Shown: piece after piece, positions 23,794-35,822 of the stretch
Numbering within the stretch: the stretch's first letter is position 1
How the letters are laid out: every line of letters starts with the position of its first letter
Assembly (NCBI GenBank): GCA_032622095.1
Contig: CP136066.1
Location: 157,501,152-157,565,151, forward strand
DNA: 64,000 nucleotides
Direction of reading: 5' to 3'
Source of the DNA: Siphonodentalium dalli
Lineage: Eukaryota; Mollusca; Scaphopoda; Gadilida; Siphonodentaliidae
The notes under the pieces: generated by a model
The model's input: only the letters and a program-made list of their open reading frames with translations
What the model was told of the DNA's origin: nothing
The model's database searches: none
Position numbers and translations under genes: made by a program

Positions 23794-25360
23794 TTAATAT
23801 CATGTCATGCCATGTCCCATCCAATTATTTCAATCCGTGTAGGTTTATACACTGAAAATGTATTTTGAAGATTTAAAATCGGATGGTGGATTTTGTCTTG
23901 GAGAGATCAACAGGAAGTTAACGACAAATATAACTGCACTGTGGTTCCCCGTCTGCATTTAAATCGTCAACACACCTCTGTAACTGGCTGAACCGGTTTT
24001 CATTGTTTTCAAAAATAAAAACACGTTCGATACTAAGTCCCCTGAAGACTGCTAATTTCTGAAGTTGTCATATAATACAATCCTACCCCAACAGCGTGAA
24101 TAACCGTGACAATTGTGTCCTCAAGAACAAAAACACATTGGAGGAGGGAAGTCTTCGATTTTTTATTGGTTATGGCACAGTATGGCGTGGACGGCTGTTT
24201 CCTAAGTGTTGCAAGTGACACGTTAACGGCTACTCTGTTGGCGGTGATCAGTAGACACAAAACAATAAACAAATGTGCTCGTTACAACTTGTTCTATCTA
24301 GTTACTTAACCCACAACAGCGGTTCTGGGGTTAGGACGAAAAGTTGCGAACGAACGGACGGATAGATAGACAGATCTCATCATATGTCTATATAAACATA
24401 CATGTAAACACACCAACTTTTGTCTTTTCGGGTAAAGCATCTTGCGGAAAACCGCAAACAAAGTGGTGAAACTCGCGTCGAGAGACATGCCCTTTGGCAG
24501 ATTTGTTTAAACGCAGAATAAGAATGGATTAGTGGTCCATCCGCGATACTTGTTTCTCAATGAATACATATCGCTCGCGATAATTTATGGCGTGTCAATA
24601 AGCGTTTTATCGGCCAGCACATTGTTCCGATTGGTAACAAGGTAGTTTGACTGCATGTTCATACCACCAAATAGAGTTATCAACTAAATGACAACTGGAC
24701 GAAAAGATGCGCCCTTTGACCACCAATGTAGGTCTAAAACCAGGTTTAACTCGGATGTTTAAACTGGAGATGATGACTCCGGCCTATATGTTCAAACATA
24801 AAACCCAACATCATAATTTTGCATATATACATAATATCTGCTAGTATACAATTTATATGCATACGTACAAAATGAAGCACGTAACAAATACTGTTCAGTT
24901 GTATGTATTTGATTGTATATATATCGATTATAACATGTCATACAAGTGGGTTTATTCATAGGCCATGTTAAGTGATACATGTTTATCTGGCTGGTATATA
25001 TATGACATGCACCACGGATACCGACCAAACATTTGGTGAAACATTTTGTCGCCATCAAATTGTTTCCATCAAATTTCCGTTCGATTCAGGGGTGTGAGAA
25101 GGGAGGGGTACACACGCTATTACAAGTACTTATAATTTATGTGCACATGACAATGGTCCGGTTTTAGTCTGAACATGTCATACCGCTACTTTCAGACTTT
25201 AAGTTGTGAACGTATTGTCTGTATGTGTATGTAGCCTTAACGATAGGAGTAGAGGCAATTTGAGTCTCACTGCCACATATTCACGATCACCTATATTAAC
25301 TGGCTAATGTCGCTTTTTACCGATCCAGCAGGAAGAGAACTTTTAATGTTTAATTGAAAA
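23794..25360. other. No gene seen; decayed interspersed sequence
   Basis: Contains GGACGGATAGATAGACAGAT (24356-24375) and TATATATA runs near 24820 and 24920. No long frame, RNA gene or clear repeat pair was recognised. Confidence 0.5.
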
Positions 25361-26225
25361 ACTTTGAATGAATAACTCGACACGACAAACACAAAGGGCG
25401 CTTACTACCTCCAAGACACACCTGTTGTGTTGTGATGTTGTATATCGCTCATATGAGGTTGGTGGCCTTTTGTTGTCGCTCGATTATCGTGAAAGGTCAG
25501 ATTTGGAGAGTGGTCCAAAATTAGCCTTTAGTTTATCAAACAACGTTCTATTGAAATTAAATTTCTATGGGAAATACCATAATGCCTGTCGAAGCTTTCC
25601 AGGTCTACCTTGATAATGACTTTGCTTAGAATAAACTAGAACAATAAACCGTTAAATTTGCGAAACACAATGACAATTAAATTTTCTAGAAGGGTGTAGC
25701 CTTTATGTCTTTTGCAAAGAAACTGGCTGATATTGACCACTTTTACACACTAATTGGTTCATTATTCTAACATCCGATCCAAGACTAACAACTCGCAAAC
25801 TCTATAATATTTAAAAAGAACGTTGAACGAGTTACTAAACACGACAAGCACAAAGGGTGTTTACTGTCCAAGACATACCTGTTGTTTTGTGATGTTGTAT
25901 ATGTCTCTTATGAGACTGGTGCCCTTTTTGTCGCTCGATTATCGTGAGAGATCAGAATTGGAGAGGGGTCCATAATTAGCCGTTGGTTTATCAAACAACC
26001 TTCTATTGACATTAACGTTCTATAGGAAAGGCCATAGTACTTATAGAAGCTCTCCAAAGATACTTGGAAATTGCTTTGTCTGGAATAGACTAGAAGATTA
26101 AACAGTGAAATTTGCGCACAATGGCATTCAAATTTCGAGAAGGATGTAGGCTTACGTCTTTTGCAAAGAAACTGGCTAATATTGACCACTTTTACAAACT
26201 AATTGGTTGATCGTTCTAACGTCCG
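25361..26225. repeat. Tandem duplication, about 460-bp unit, two diverged copies
   Basis: Copy 1 (about 25361-25780) and copy 2 (about 25822-26215) share CACGACAAxCACAAAGGG, CCAAGACAxACCTGTTGT, TGTGATGTTGTATAT, GTCGCTCGATTATCGTGA, GTTTATCAAACAAC and CTTTTGCAAAGAAACTGGCT, then ATATTGACCACTTTTACA and CTAATTGGTT, in the same order. Short frames on either strand here are broken differently in the two copies, arguing against coding. Confidence 0.75.
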
Positions 26226-26564
26226 AACGAGTTATTCATGAACTCTAACACATTTGACGAATATGGCACTGCATGAGCATCCATGTATGCATTTCCAATG
26301 GCCTAGCGTCCAATTAGAACATTAACATAAAACGGATTTAGTGGTAAGCTAATATATATGTCGGAAGTGACTTCAATGTTCATTAAATATTATGATTATG
26401 TATATATATCCACAGGTTTATAATTATGATGACTAGTACACTTGCTTGAATACATAATGATATCATGAGAATGAGTATCAATTAATTGTCATCGATAGCA
26501 ACATCCAGTAAATTCGCCTCTCGTCGTATTATCAAGACCTCATTTGAACGAGAAAGTTACCTAT

Positions 26565-26890
26565 GAATAACAAACCACCGAGTCATGCAAAGCATCCTTC
26601 TTTTCCGAACGAGGAACCATAGACTCTCAATAGAATATGACACGTGGACCAATGCCCCATATTCGGATAGATTATGCGCCCTCTGCAACTCAGAAATATG
26701 CGACGAGTATCATGTAATCCTTAAATGTATTGAACCCCAAGACATACGTGTACAGTACCTGGGACCCTACTATTATCGGAGACCAAACGCTAACAAGTTA
26801 GCAGCACTATTCAATAACTACAACAGAAGAATTACCAAGAATCTCTCAGTTTTTATAAAAAAGGTCATTGATATATTTCGGAACTCTTGA
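26565..26890 (+). pseudogene. Non-LTR retrotransposon ORF2 3' end (Cys/His tail)
   Basis: A frame open from 26567 to a TGA at 26888-26890 encodes about 107 residues. It has a C-x2-C-x6-DE-x-H-x5-C pattern (LCALCNSEICDEYHVILKC), then a basic segment with YYYRRPNANKLAALF and FIKKVIDIF, and stops. This is the usual end of the reverse-transcriptase protein in CR1/Jockey-type non-LTR elements of marine invertebrates: an RNase-free tail with a Zn-binding Cys/His cluster. The RT domain itself is absent, as expected for a 5'-truncated LINE copy, and the upstream frame is closed. The family is assigned by motif only. Confidence 0.65.
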
Positions 26891-27720
26891 GGCTACATTT
26901 TCGGACAAACAAGTAACTCCCCTTCAAAATATACCGTTATAATATACTTGTTTCTTACACATGTACCAACATTTTACGAAGAAGGACCCCAACACCAATA
27001 CAATAGTTTATGACTGCAGATGGGCTTATTTGATAAGCACAACAAGTAATACAATCTGATTCCTCTTGAGGCTTAATCACTTAAACCATTCAAAACACGC
27101 AACCATTACGCCGAAATTAATAACAATAACCCTATATATCTATCAGACAAAATATAAATATAAAAGAAGCATCATTCCCTTCCCGCGCTCTCTCCCCATT
27201 CTCCATCTATATACCTTGTCTTTCACTCTATATTATCTCTCTCTATACGTCTGTCTTACATATAACGTTTGTGTTCTATTGAAATAGTGTTCAACTATCC
27301 TTTCCCAGTGTTCAGTCAGTCGAATTTTTCAAAGCAGTCAAACAGAAACAAAAGGCCCATTGTTCTCGCAAAGCGGATGTTTTACCTGAGATATGGATTT
27401 TAAATTGTGTACTTGAGTAATCCCAGGGCGACAACTTTAAAGCACTTCAACTAAACTGATCCCTGTTCTACGACAATATCTGGAAATAAATAAAAACATC
27501 GATGCTCAACTGTTGTTAAATATATATTATTATTTTTATTGGCGTACATGCGTCCTATTACCATACTGTTGGGGATAGCATTTTGAATCTACCCATATAT
27601 AAAATTTATATGTTCTTACAAGTATATGACCCAATCAAAATAGATGCACAGCGAACAATTTTTATGAGGTTTCTGGTCATTAGCAATACATAATGGATAG
27701 AGTATGACAAACAACAGGTG
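26891..27720. other. LINE 3' flank and unassigned AT-rich sequence
   Basis: Contains a pyrimidine-rich stretch at about 27175-27250 (repeated CTCTCT/CTATAT) and no gene or RNA recognised. Confidence 0.45.
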
Positions 27721-27816
27721 ATTCACCAAAATGGTTGCCATGCCAACGGTGTACGTTATTCGGATCATATTTTATCCCCATAAAATTGACGATTGTGTCC
27801 TCTTTCCACCCAACTA
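27721..27816 (-). mobile_element. Solo transposon end (inverted), TAGTTGGG-type
   Basis: Read on the minus strand it starts TAGTTGGGTGGAAAGAGGAC, then CACAATCGTCAATTTTATGG, and further in reaches GTTGGCATGGCAACC. It matches the other TAGTxGGG ends at 17008, 23423 and 30278, but is more diverged. Confidence 0.5.
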
Positions 27817-28433
27817 ATGGTGTGGCCATTGTCTATCGGGAAGAGCAATTTCTGAGTTTAAGGGTCGCCAATTGGCCTGGTCACATGTTTCGTAAAATCT
27901 CTCACACAAGTAATAATCAGCTATGGATAAGATATGTGTCTCAAAATAAAGGCTATGATCTCCAGTATGTAACAAAATATCAATATCATGCAATAAATTG
28001 AGAAAGGTTCCTCATAAAGACAAATAATAGCACATGAAATGATAAAACACTTGACCTTTCATAGTCACCTTGACTCTTGAGATCAGTGCTGGAGGTTCGT
28101 CTTGGAGAATGTATGCATGCAAGTATTATTATATAACCATATCCACCAACAAGTCCACCGTTGTCACTAAAATAATTCACATATGATCATTTTCCAGAAT
28201 TCTCAGAAACCACACACTGTTGCTATGGTAACGCCATTTTTTAGGCTACTAATCGATAAGAAGCTTATCAACAATGGTTTCCAATGTCTCCAGTATATGG
28301 GATTTACGATTAACTACGTATACATTGCACAAAATCCCCAATTTTGTTTACGAAACCCATTTTTTTTATACAAATGACAGGCTACTATGAAGAAAGTTGG
28401 AGTGTGACATGGACCGATCTTCCTGGAGCATCC

Positions 28434-28754
28434 GGGGCCTCGGTGGCTCAATCGGGTAGGGGTACAACTCCAAGCCGTTTCGCCCTCCAGCGCTGGCGAT
28501 AAGGGTTAAAATCCTCATGTTTCCGTCGTGGACTTTGTAGCTCGAAATCGTTATCTGGTGGAGTTACCAGTTACTCGCCGATGGCCGGTGGTTTGCTGCG
28601 CATGGTTGACGAGTTTATCAGCCATTGAAATCACTGTTAGATTAGTCGCAAGTGTGCGGATTTCCTCCACCACTAAAACTGGCAATGTCATGATATGGCC
28701 TTAGTTGCTAAAGCGACAATGAACCCCAAATCAATTAATCAATCAACCAATCAA
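28434..28754 (+). mobile_element. tRNA-derived SINE with perfect 13-bp target-site duplication
   Basis: A 321-bp insertion flanked by TCCTGGAGCATCC on both sides (28421-28433 and 28755-28767). The 5' head begins GGGGCCTCGGTGGCTCAATC and contains a Pol III A box (TGGCTCAATCGG, 28444-28455) and a B box (GGTTAAAATCC, 28504-28514; one change from GGTTCRANTCC). The body has no open frame. The tail is ATCA-type simple repeat (AATTAATCAATCAACCAATC) instead of poly(A), preceded by GCTAAAGCGACAATGAACC, a style of tail seen in molluscan SINEs. SINEs are copied by a partner LINE and transcribed by RNA polymerase III. Intact duplications suggest recent insertion. It is not a functional tRNA gene: there is no complete cloverleaf. 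Confidence 0.9.
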
Positions 28755-28880
28755 TCCTGGAGCATCCAAAGGTTGCCAAGAACTATTGCGACGTGGTTGC
28801 AAGAATGGATGCAAAAACAATTGCAAATTCTCGAGGGCATCATTACGCTGTACTGCTCTATGCAGTTGCAATTGCAAATA

Positions 28881-29036
28881 CAGTAATGCCCTAAGTAATC
28901 GACCCCTTAACCACATCAGAATTATGGGTAATTTTCAGGATTTAGTCGGAAATAAATATCCATATTTCCGACTAAATCCTGAAAGTTACCCATAATTCTG
29001 CTATGGTTGGGATGTCGATTACTTAAGGCATTACTG
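28881..29036. mobile_element. 156-bp foldback MITE with TA duplication
   Basis: An almost complete palindrome. The left arm starts CAGTAATGCCCTAAGTAATC and contains AGAATTATGGGTAA and CAGGATTTAGTCGGAAATA; the right arm repeats these inverted and ends GGCATTACTG. It is flanked by TA at 28879-28880 and 29037-29038. A second copy lies at 62185-62396. TA duplication and CAGT-type ends suit a Tc1/mariner-mobilised MITE. Confidence 0.88.
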
Positions 29037-29039
29037 TAA

Positions 29040-29930
29040 GTGTTGCCAAAAGTGACATGTATGCAAGTTTTTCCAACTATTTAGGGTGCGTTCACACAAC
29101 TAGCAGAATTGACTGGCGATTTGTCATGAATTATTCACACTTGACTATCCATTGCACATTCTTGAATGCCACTTATCGCAGAATGAGTGTCTTCGACTGT
29201 TTTATCCTATATTGGAGCGGCGAAATGCCACGAGTTATTACATGATTGATTCTCATAATATATTAGAATCAAATTTTTTAGCACACTTCAGTTGTATAAC
29301 AACTATATAGGGAATTACATATATCTCACGATATTGCTATTGCAAATGTAAACAATTCATATCATACCTTGTCGCACATAATTCGCACCTACGCTCGTAA
29401 TACAAACATTTGCTTACCTCTATTTTGAAGAATTATAGTTAATATCATAAATATGTAAACTTTGCGGTACTTGTATGTTGCGCATATAATACCACAATGA
29501 TTAGCAGCTTGTCAAATTGTGAGTAAGTGTTATTATAGCTGCACAAAGGTAATCGGGTAGCTCCATAGCAACGGTTGCCAAGCAGTTGTGTACCAGACCA
29601 ATATTGTCCACACACACTCGCTAAAATTATATGATATAAAGTTAACGCGGAAGATTGTCATAATCAACTTTCAGATAGTTTTATATCATAGAAATGCTTC
29701 TCGTGTCATTGTAACCATCAATTATAGTAATCAAAACAAACAACCCACTGTTTTTTCTTTGCATTATATTTACGCTATTCCATCATCTTCTGGCCTATAA
29801 TTTTTGTTTTGCAATCCTTAGAATTGTTATATATATATACAGAGTGATTTATCAGTTTATATTTTCTTGTCAATGTACATTTTATAATAAAAAATGTACA
29901 CACATCTCAATAAAATGTCGATACACGCAG
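29040..29930. other. No gene seen
   Basis: AT-rich sequence with a short TATATATATA run near 29832. No repeat pair, coding frame with a domain, or RNA was recognised. Confidence 0.45.
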
Positions 29931-29939
29931 CCAATACTA

Positions 29940-30278
29940 GGGACTTTCAAACAAATGGCGGCCATTTTATCCGCCATTTTGATTCTACCCAACTATAACG
30001 GACACATGAGTCAATGGATATATAGCCTGATCCCTTTTCAGTACAAATAGGTACATAAAACATTGTTTTTCGATCAGAAACTGAGTCATAACGATGCATA
30101 CTTGTTGGGATTGAGAGAAAAACAAGATTTGTTGTCAAAACGGTTGCCATGGCAACCATGGACATTCTCCAGCTTGGCATGATATCAAAAATGTCTTATT
30201 TTTATATGTAGTACATGCGTGTCAAGTTTGGTGCTTTTACCATAAAATGCACGATTGTGTCATCTGTCCGCCCCACTA
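29940..30278 (-). mobile_element. Transposon end (inverted) with ATGGCGGCC motifs
   Basis: On the minus strand the end reads TAGTGGGGCGGACAGATGAC, CACAATCGTGCATTTTATGG, TAAAAGCACCAAACTTGACA, then GGTTGCCATGGCAACC (near 30150), and farther in GGCGGATAAAATGGCGGCC (29953-29975 region). This is the cleanest copy of the TAGTGGGG end type. Its inner ATGGCGGCC motif is shared with the elements at 30602 and 55746. Confidence 0.6.
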
Positions 30279-30560
30279 TTAATGCTTAATTTATTAGTGG
30301 CACTTCAAGTCATTTCAAATAATTATTATTTTGGGGCAAACTGCACCTATTATATGACGTTACATCTATCTTTTGAGTTGATTAGGACCTATTTATAATT
30401 GCCAGTTCATTACCTCAAACAATTCATTTAAGTCATTTGAGGGCAACTTCACAAACACCAAGACATTCAGTCAATTTAGTTTTTTTGCACAATTTATATT
30501 AAACGCTCTTTATTGCTCATAATTTAAGTCATCTGATGAAATATGCGCCAATCCTATGAC

Positions 30561-30601
30561 CTATGATTGTTTAACTTCTGTAACGCTTGTATCGCTCTGT
30601 A
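30561..30601 (+). repeat. Left stub of the 82-bp minisatellite
   Basis: TTAACTTCTGTAACGCTTG followed by TATCGCTCTGTA is the unit of the array at 33561-35312. It is cut here by the transposon at 30602; the unit resumes as GTATCAAGGG at 33561. Confidence 0.85.
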
Positions 30602-33560
30602 TAGTGGAGTCGCTTAACGAAAAATCGTTCACTTTTGGATAGAAGCATGAAACTTTCAGGGTTGGTTGGGTATGTGGTCCTCATCAACCAGTTAGCTGGT
30701 TCCAGGTTTCTGGTGACCCCTTGACCTTCAAATTGACCTTGATATTTCGAAAATTTGAGATTATGGAGTATCTATTTTGTATCGAATATAATGGCTATAT
30801 TAAATGATATATAGACATTGGAGATTGTCGACGCGATAGCATGGATGTCCGCCTTTGTACTCACATTCAATTTGTCTATGATAATCCAAAATGGCCGCCA
30901 TAATGGACGCCAGAATAAAAAAAATTACGTTTTTTCACTAATATCTTTCAAATGGCAGCCAAAATGGCAGCCAGAATATGGAAAAATGTAAATATTGCCC
31001 CAGCGAGTAACGCAGCCGCATAACAGTTGTGGTTGATGAAAAATGACTATTCTGTCTTGTAGATATTACTTAAATACTACCATTTCTGATGTACCTTGGT
31101 CAATTGTTACTATTTTAAACACGGAAATTACCAGAATTATTGGATTTTTCTATCACAAACTTGACATCAAAATCGGCAAAAATTAACCTTTTAGGTTAAG
31201 ACAATTTTTTCAAGTAAAATGGTATCGAGGTGTGTATTGTTTTGATCCGTCTTAAATGGGTCACACTTATCTGTTTTTTGACAAAATTACTCAAGATGGT
31301 TTGCAAAATGGCAACCAAATTTGGTAAAACAAATTATTTTTCATATATATCCTGAATATTATTCTCTGATGTTCAGAAAAGGTAGCAAATTGTGACTCAC
31401 TTTGTATTAACCATGTTATTTATGAGGCATGAAAAATTAATTATAAACGATGTAGTACGGAATTTTGCCAAAAACTTCTTTTGGGATTCTGACCATGTTT
31501 TTTGTACAGAAATGGACAGCACATTGAAGCTGAACTGAAAGGGGCATTATTATGAGGCTACGACAATAAAATTGTGGCTCATTGGCATTGAATGACTAAT
31601 GTCAGGAACCCGTTTCCCCCATTGTGCATATAAACCACCATCAGGATGTAGAACTCTCTGACATTACCTCTATATCGATTAACATGTCCCTGAGTTATTG
31701 TGTAAAGCGATACCCACCCAAATTTACACATGTACAACCCACCCATGACCATACACTCGCTCCATATATACATAACACGGTATTAACACCACATAAATGA
31801 CCATGTAGCCACTAGTTTTTTTTACACACACACTTCATCCATGACCGTACAGCCATATTTAGGTATAACCGTACACCACGCACTTGACTATATAGTCACA
31901 AGTCACCATGCATGTATACTTCTACGCCACGACCGTATAATCACTCTATATATAGCTCTACACCCCATTCATAACCATACAGAATAATGTTTGGGAAATA
32001 TATGAAAAATTAACTTGTTGGGTGCATAAGAAATGTTAGTATTCAATCTATATAACACATAATAGTCAAACTTTGTCATCAACCACAACTTGTATGTGAT
32101 TGCATGGCACGCAGCATGGGCAATATTTACCATTTTTCACATTTTGGCCGCCATTTTTGCAGCCATTTTGAGCCAAAGTGACAATTTTGGAACCAATGAG
32201 TTGGAATATGCATAATAAATGGAATGTTTCACTAAAATTGTACAGTTCTGCCCATTTATTGATGAAATGTGACTAGAATTCACAATGGTGATTTTGGGAA
32301 AATGTTATACCGCTTTCTGTAAAATCGAATTTTTGAGAGATCAGAAGGGTTTTTGACTTCATGAATGGCATATTTCATTGCTCCAATGGTCAGTTAACAT
32401 GAATAGTACAACATAAAGTGAGAATTCTCAACCAGTACCAAACAGCATAAACGGATCTTAAAGATATTAGAGAAAACAAATCAAATTTTCCACTTCCAGC
32501 TGCCATTTTGGCCGCCATTTTTTCAGCCATTTTGAGCCAAAGTGACAATTTTTGTACTAATGAGTTGGAATATGCATAAAAAATGGAATTCTTCACTAAA
32601 ATTGCACAGTTATGCCCATTTCTTGATGAAATATGACTAGAAATCCCAATGGTGATTTTTGGTAACATTTTATACCGCTTTCTGTAAAATCGAATATTTG
32701 AGGGTTCAGAAGCGTTTATGATCCCATGAATGGCATATTTCATTGCTCCAATGGTCAGTTAACATGCAAATACAACATAAAGTCACAATTCTCAACCAGT
32801 ACCAAACAGCATAAACTGATCTTAAAGATATTAGAGAAAACAAATCAAATTTTCCACTTTCGGCTGCCATTTTGGGCGCCATTTTTTGCAGCCATTTTGA
32901 ACCAGAGTGACAATTTTGGTACTAAAGGGTTGGAATATCCATAAGAAATGGAATGCTTCACTAAAATTTAACAGTTTTGCCTATTTCTTGATGAAATATG
33001 ACTAGAAATCCCAATGGTGATTTTTGGTAACATTTTATACCGCTTTCTGTAAAATCGAATTTTTGAGGGATCAGAAGGGTTTCTGACACCATGAATGGCA
33101 TATTTCATTGCTCCAATGATCAGTTAACATGAAAAATCCAACATAAAGTCACAATTATCAACCAGTACCAAACAGCATAAACTGATCTTAAAGATACTAG
33201 AGAAAAACATCAAAAATTATTTCCACTTCCAGCTGCCATTTTGAGGACCATCTTGGACGGTGAGTTCCAATTTTACCCTATAATGGTGGCATTTTATCTT
33301 ATGTTCACAAAAATGTATACATTTGTATACATATGACAAGACTGTCTCACTATAATTTGCATCAAACTGATTTAGTGACCCGTCTGAAAAACGGCGGCTA
33401 TCTTGGGCGCCACCTTGAATTCAACGGGTTCCACTTAACCGAAAGCTGAAACCAGCTGGATTAAGATCAGGGATATAGTGGATAATATATGTGCGAAGTT
33501 TGGTGCTTCTATCCGGAAGTGAACGATTCTTCCATTATTGTGGGTTAAGCGACTCCACTA
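30602..33560. mobile_element. 2959-bp non-autonomous TIR transposon with GTA duplication
   Basis: The ends are TAGTGGAGTCGCTTAA (30602) and its exact inverse TTAAGCGACTCCACTA (33545-33560). The inverted similarity continues to about 57-60 bp through AATCGTTCAC, GGATAGAAGC and AAACTT. It is flanked by GTA at 30599-30601 and 33561-33563; removing the element and one GTA restores an intact unit of the 82-bp minisatellite (CTCTGTATCAAGGG), which proves the insertion boundaries. There is no transposase frame inside. The interior carries many GCCGCCATTTTG or CAAAATGGCNGCC motifs (around 30888, 30955, 32141, 32505, 32869, 33238) and a 364-bp tandem repeat. Ends and motifs resemble the larger element at 55746-60895, which may be its coding relative. 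Confidence 0.85.
32141..33240. repeat. 364-bp tandem repeat, three copies, inside the 30602 transposon
   Basis: ATTTTGGCCGCC or its close variant recurs at 32141, 32505, 32869 and 33238 (spacing 364, 364, 369). Each unit has AGCCATTTTGA, CAAAGTGACAATTTT, TGGTGATTTTxGG, ACCGCTTTCTGTAAAATCGA, ATGAATGGCATATTTCATTG, CTCCAATGGTCAGTTAACAT and CAACCAGTACCAAACAGCAT. Short frames here are by-products. Confidence 0.85.
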
Positions 33561-35312
33561 GTATCAAGGGTTACTACTGGGACGCAGATAACGATGAGAA
33601 ATAAAATCAACTCTGTAAGATTCTGTAACGCTTGTATCGCTCTGCATCAAGGGTTACTACTGGGACGCAGATAATCACTAGAAATAAAAACGATTCTTTA
33701 ACTGCTGTAACGCAAGGGTTACTAACTTACTACTGGGACGCAGATAACGATGAGAAATAAAACCGAATCTTTAACTGCTGTAACGCTTGAATCGCTCTGT
33801 ATCAAGGGTTACTACTGGGACGCAGATAACCACTAGAAATAAAAACGATTCTATAACTGCTGTAAAGCTTGTATCGCTCTGTATCAAGGGTTACTACTGG
33901 GACGCAGATAACCACTAGAAATAAAAACGATTCTTTAACTGCTGTAACGCTTGTATCGCTCTGTATCAAGGGTTACTACTGGGACGCAGATAACCACTAG
34001 AAATAAAAACGATTCTTTTACTGCTGTAACGCTTGTATCGCTCTGTATCAAGGGTTACTACTGGGACGCAGATAATCACTAGAAATAAAAACGAATCCTT
34101 AAAATTCTGTAACGCTTGTATCGCTCTGTATAAAGGGTTACTACTGGGACGCAGATAACGATGAGAAATAAAAACGATTCCTTAAACTTCTGTAACGCTT
34201 GTATCGCTCTGTATCAAGGGTTACTACTGGGACGCAGATAATCACTAGAAATAAAAACGATTCTTAAACTTCTGTAACGCTTGTATCGCTCTGTATCAAG
34301 GGTTACTACTGGGACGCAGATAACGACGAGAAATAAAAACGATTTTTTAACTGCTGTAACGCTTGTATCGCTCTGTATCAAGGGTTACTACTGGGACGCA
34401 GATAACGATGAGAAATAAAAACGATTTTTTAACTGCTGTAACGCTTGTATCGCTCTGTATCAAGGGTTACTACTGGGACGCAGATAACGATGAGCAATAA
34501 AAACGATTTTTTAACTGCTGTAACGCTTGTATCGCTCTGTATCAAGGGTTACTACTGGGACGGAGATAATCACTGGAAATAAAAACGATTTTTTAACTGC
34601 TGTAACGCTTGTATCGCTCTGTATCAAGGGTTACTACTGGGACGCAGATAACGATGAGAAATAAAAACGATATTTTAACTGATGTAACGCTTGTATCGCT
34701 CTGTATCAAGGGTTACTACTGAGACGCAGATAATCACTGGAAATAAAAACGATTTTTTAACTGCTGTAACGCTTGTATCGCTCTGTATCAAGGGTCACTA
34801 CTGGGACGCAGATAATCACTGGAAATAAAAACGATTTTTTAACTGCTGTAACGCTTGTATCACTCTGTATCAAGGGTTACTACTGGGACGCAGATAATCA
34901 CTAGAAATAAAATCAACTCTGTAAGATTCTGTAACGCTTGTATCGCTCTGTATCAAGAGTTACTACTGGGACGCAGATAATCACTAGAAATAAAATCAAC
35001 TCTGGAAGATTCTGTAACGCTTGTATCGCTCTGTATCAAGGGTTACTACTGGGACGCAGATAACGATGAGAAATAAAAACGATTTTTTAACTGCTGTAAC
35101 GCTTGTATCGCTCTGTATCAAGGGTTACTACTGGGACGCAGATAACGATGAGAAATAAAAACGATTTTTTAACTGCTGTAACGCTTGTATCGCTCTGTAT
35201 CAAGGGTTACTACTGGGACGCAGATAACGATGAGAAATAAAAACGATTTTTTAACTGCTGTAACGCTTGTATCGCTCTGTATCAAGGGTTACTACTGGGA
35301 CGCAGATAACGA
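33561..35312 (+). repeat. 82-bp minisatellite array, about 21 units
   Basis: The unit reads GTATCAAGGGTTACTACTGG, GACGCAGATAA(C/T), (GA/CA)(TGAG/CTAG)AAATAAAAACGA, then TTTTTTAACTGCTGTAACGC and TTGTATCGCTCT. GTATCGCTCT recurs at 33871, 33953, 34035, 34118, 34201 and 34283, a spacing of 82-83 bp. A five-unit block of the same repeat is at 39163-39555. Two alternating variants, CGATGAG and TCACTAG/TCACTGG, are intermixed. Pure repeat, not coding. Confidence 0.95.
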
Positions 35313-35822
35313 CAAGAAAACCATAGTCAGAAATGGTAACGCCACCAAGATCGTATTATTAGCCATAAATATAAATCATAATATAAAATATATTGGTTAC
35401 ATGAATGGACCGCCTCAGAATTCCGTTAAGATAAGTTATTCTTCAAATTATTACAATGAACTACGGCTTATAAATTACTGCAGGTTTCTCATTCGCCACA
35501 CCAGAATGCTTCTAAATGCGGATCAAAGCTAAGAGTGCGTGGCACAGCCATTGTTCATAGACATTTTACAGATAGCGAGAATGATGCATGCTGGGAACGA
35601 AAGCATCCACAGCAAAGCCATGTGCTTACGGGGGCATGCGTTTATTATAGGGGATTTATGGTGGGCCTATAAAACTAATTATAACTTTGTTATCTGTCAT
35701 AGTTTATGCGTGAAATTTTAAACATATATACCTGGACATCTACCCCTTCCAGAATGTTGAAAAACATTTTCAGTTGCTCATCGTATTTTTATAGACGAAA
35801 TAGTCCGAAATTCCAGAAAATT
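35313..35822. other. Flank with partial duplicate at 36600
   Basis: The stretch with TATAAAATATATTGGTT and CTCAGAATTCCGTTAA (35375-35430) is repeated in diverged form at about 36640-36695, on the other side of the foldback element at 35823-36530. The remainder is unassigned. Confidence 0.5.

Noticed and set aside
28434-28520. Functional tRNA gene
   Set aside because: Pol III boxes are present but no full cloverleaf; it is the head of a SINE with target duplications.
23423-30278. A single 6.9-kb transposon using the two TAGTGGGG ends
   Set aside because: The ends are good inverted matches, but the flanking bases do not form a target duplication and the first base of the left end differs; more likely two independent remnants.
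33561-35312. CRISPR array or coding repeat in the 82-bp units
   Set aside because: Whole units repeat with no variable spacers, and the unit length is 82-83 bp so reading frames are not maintained.
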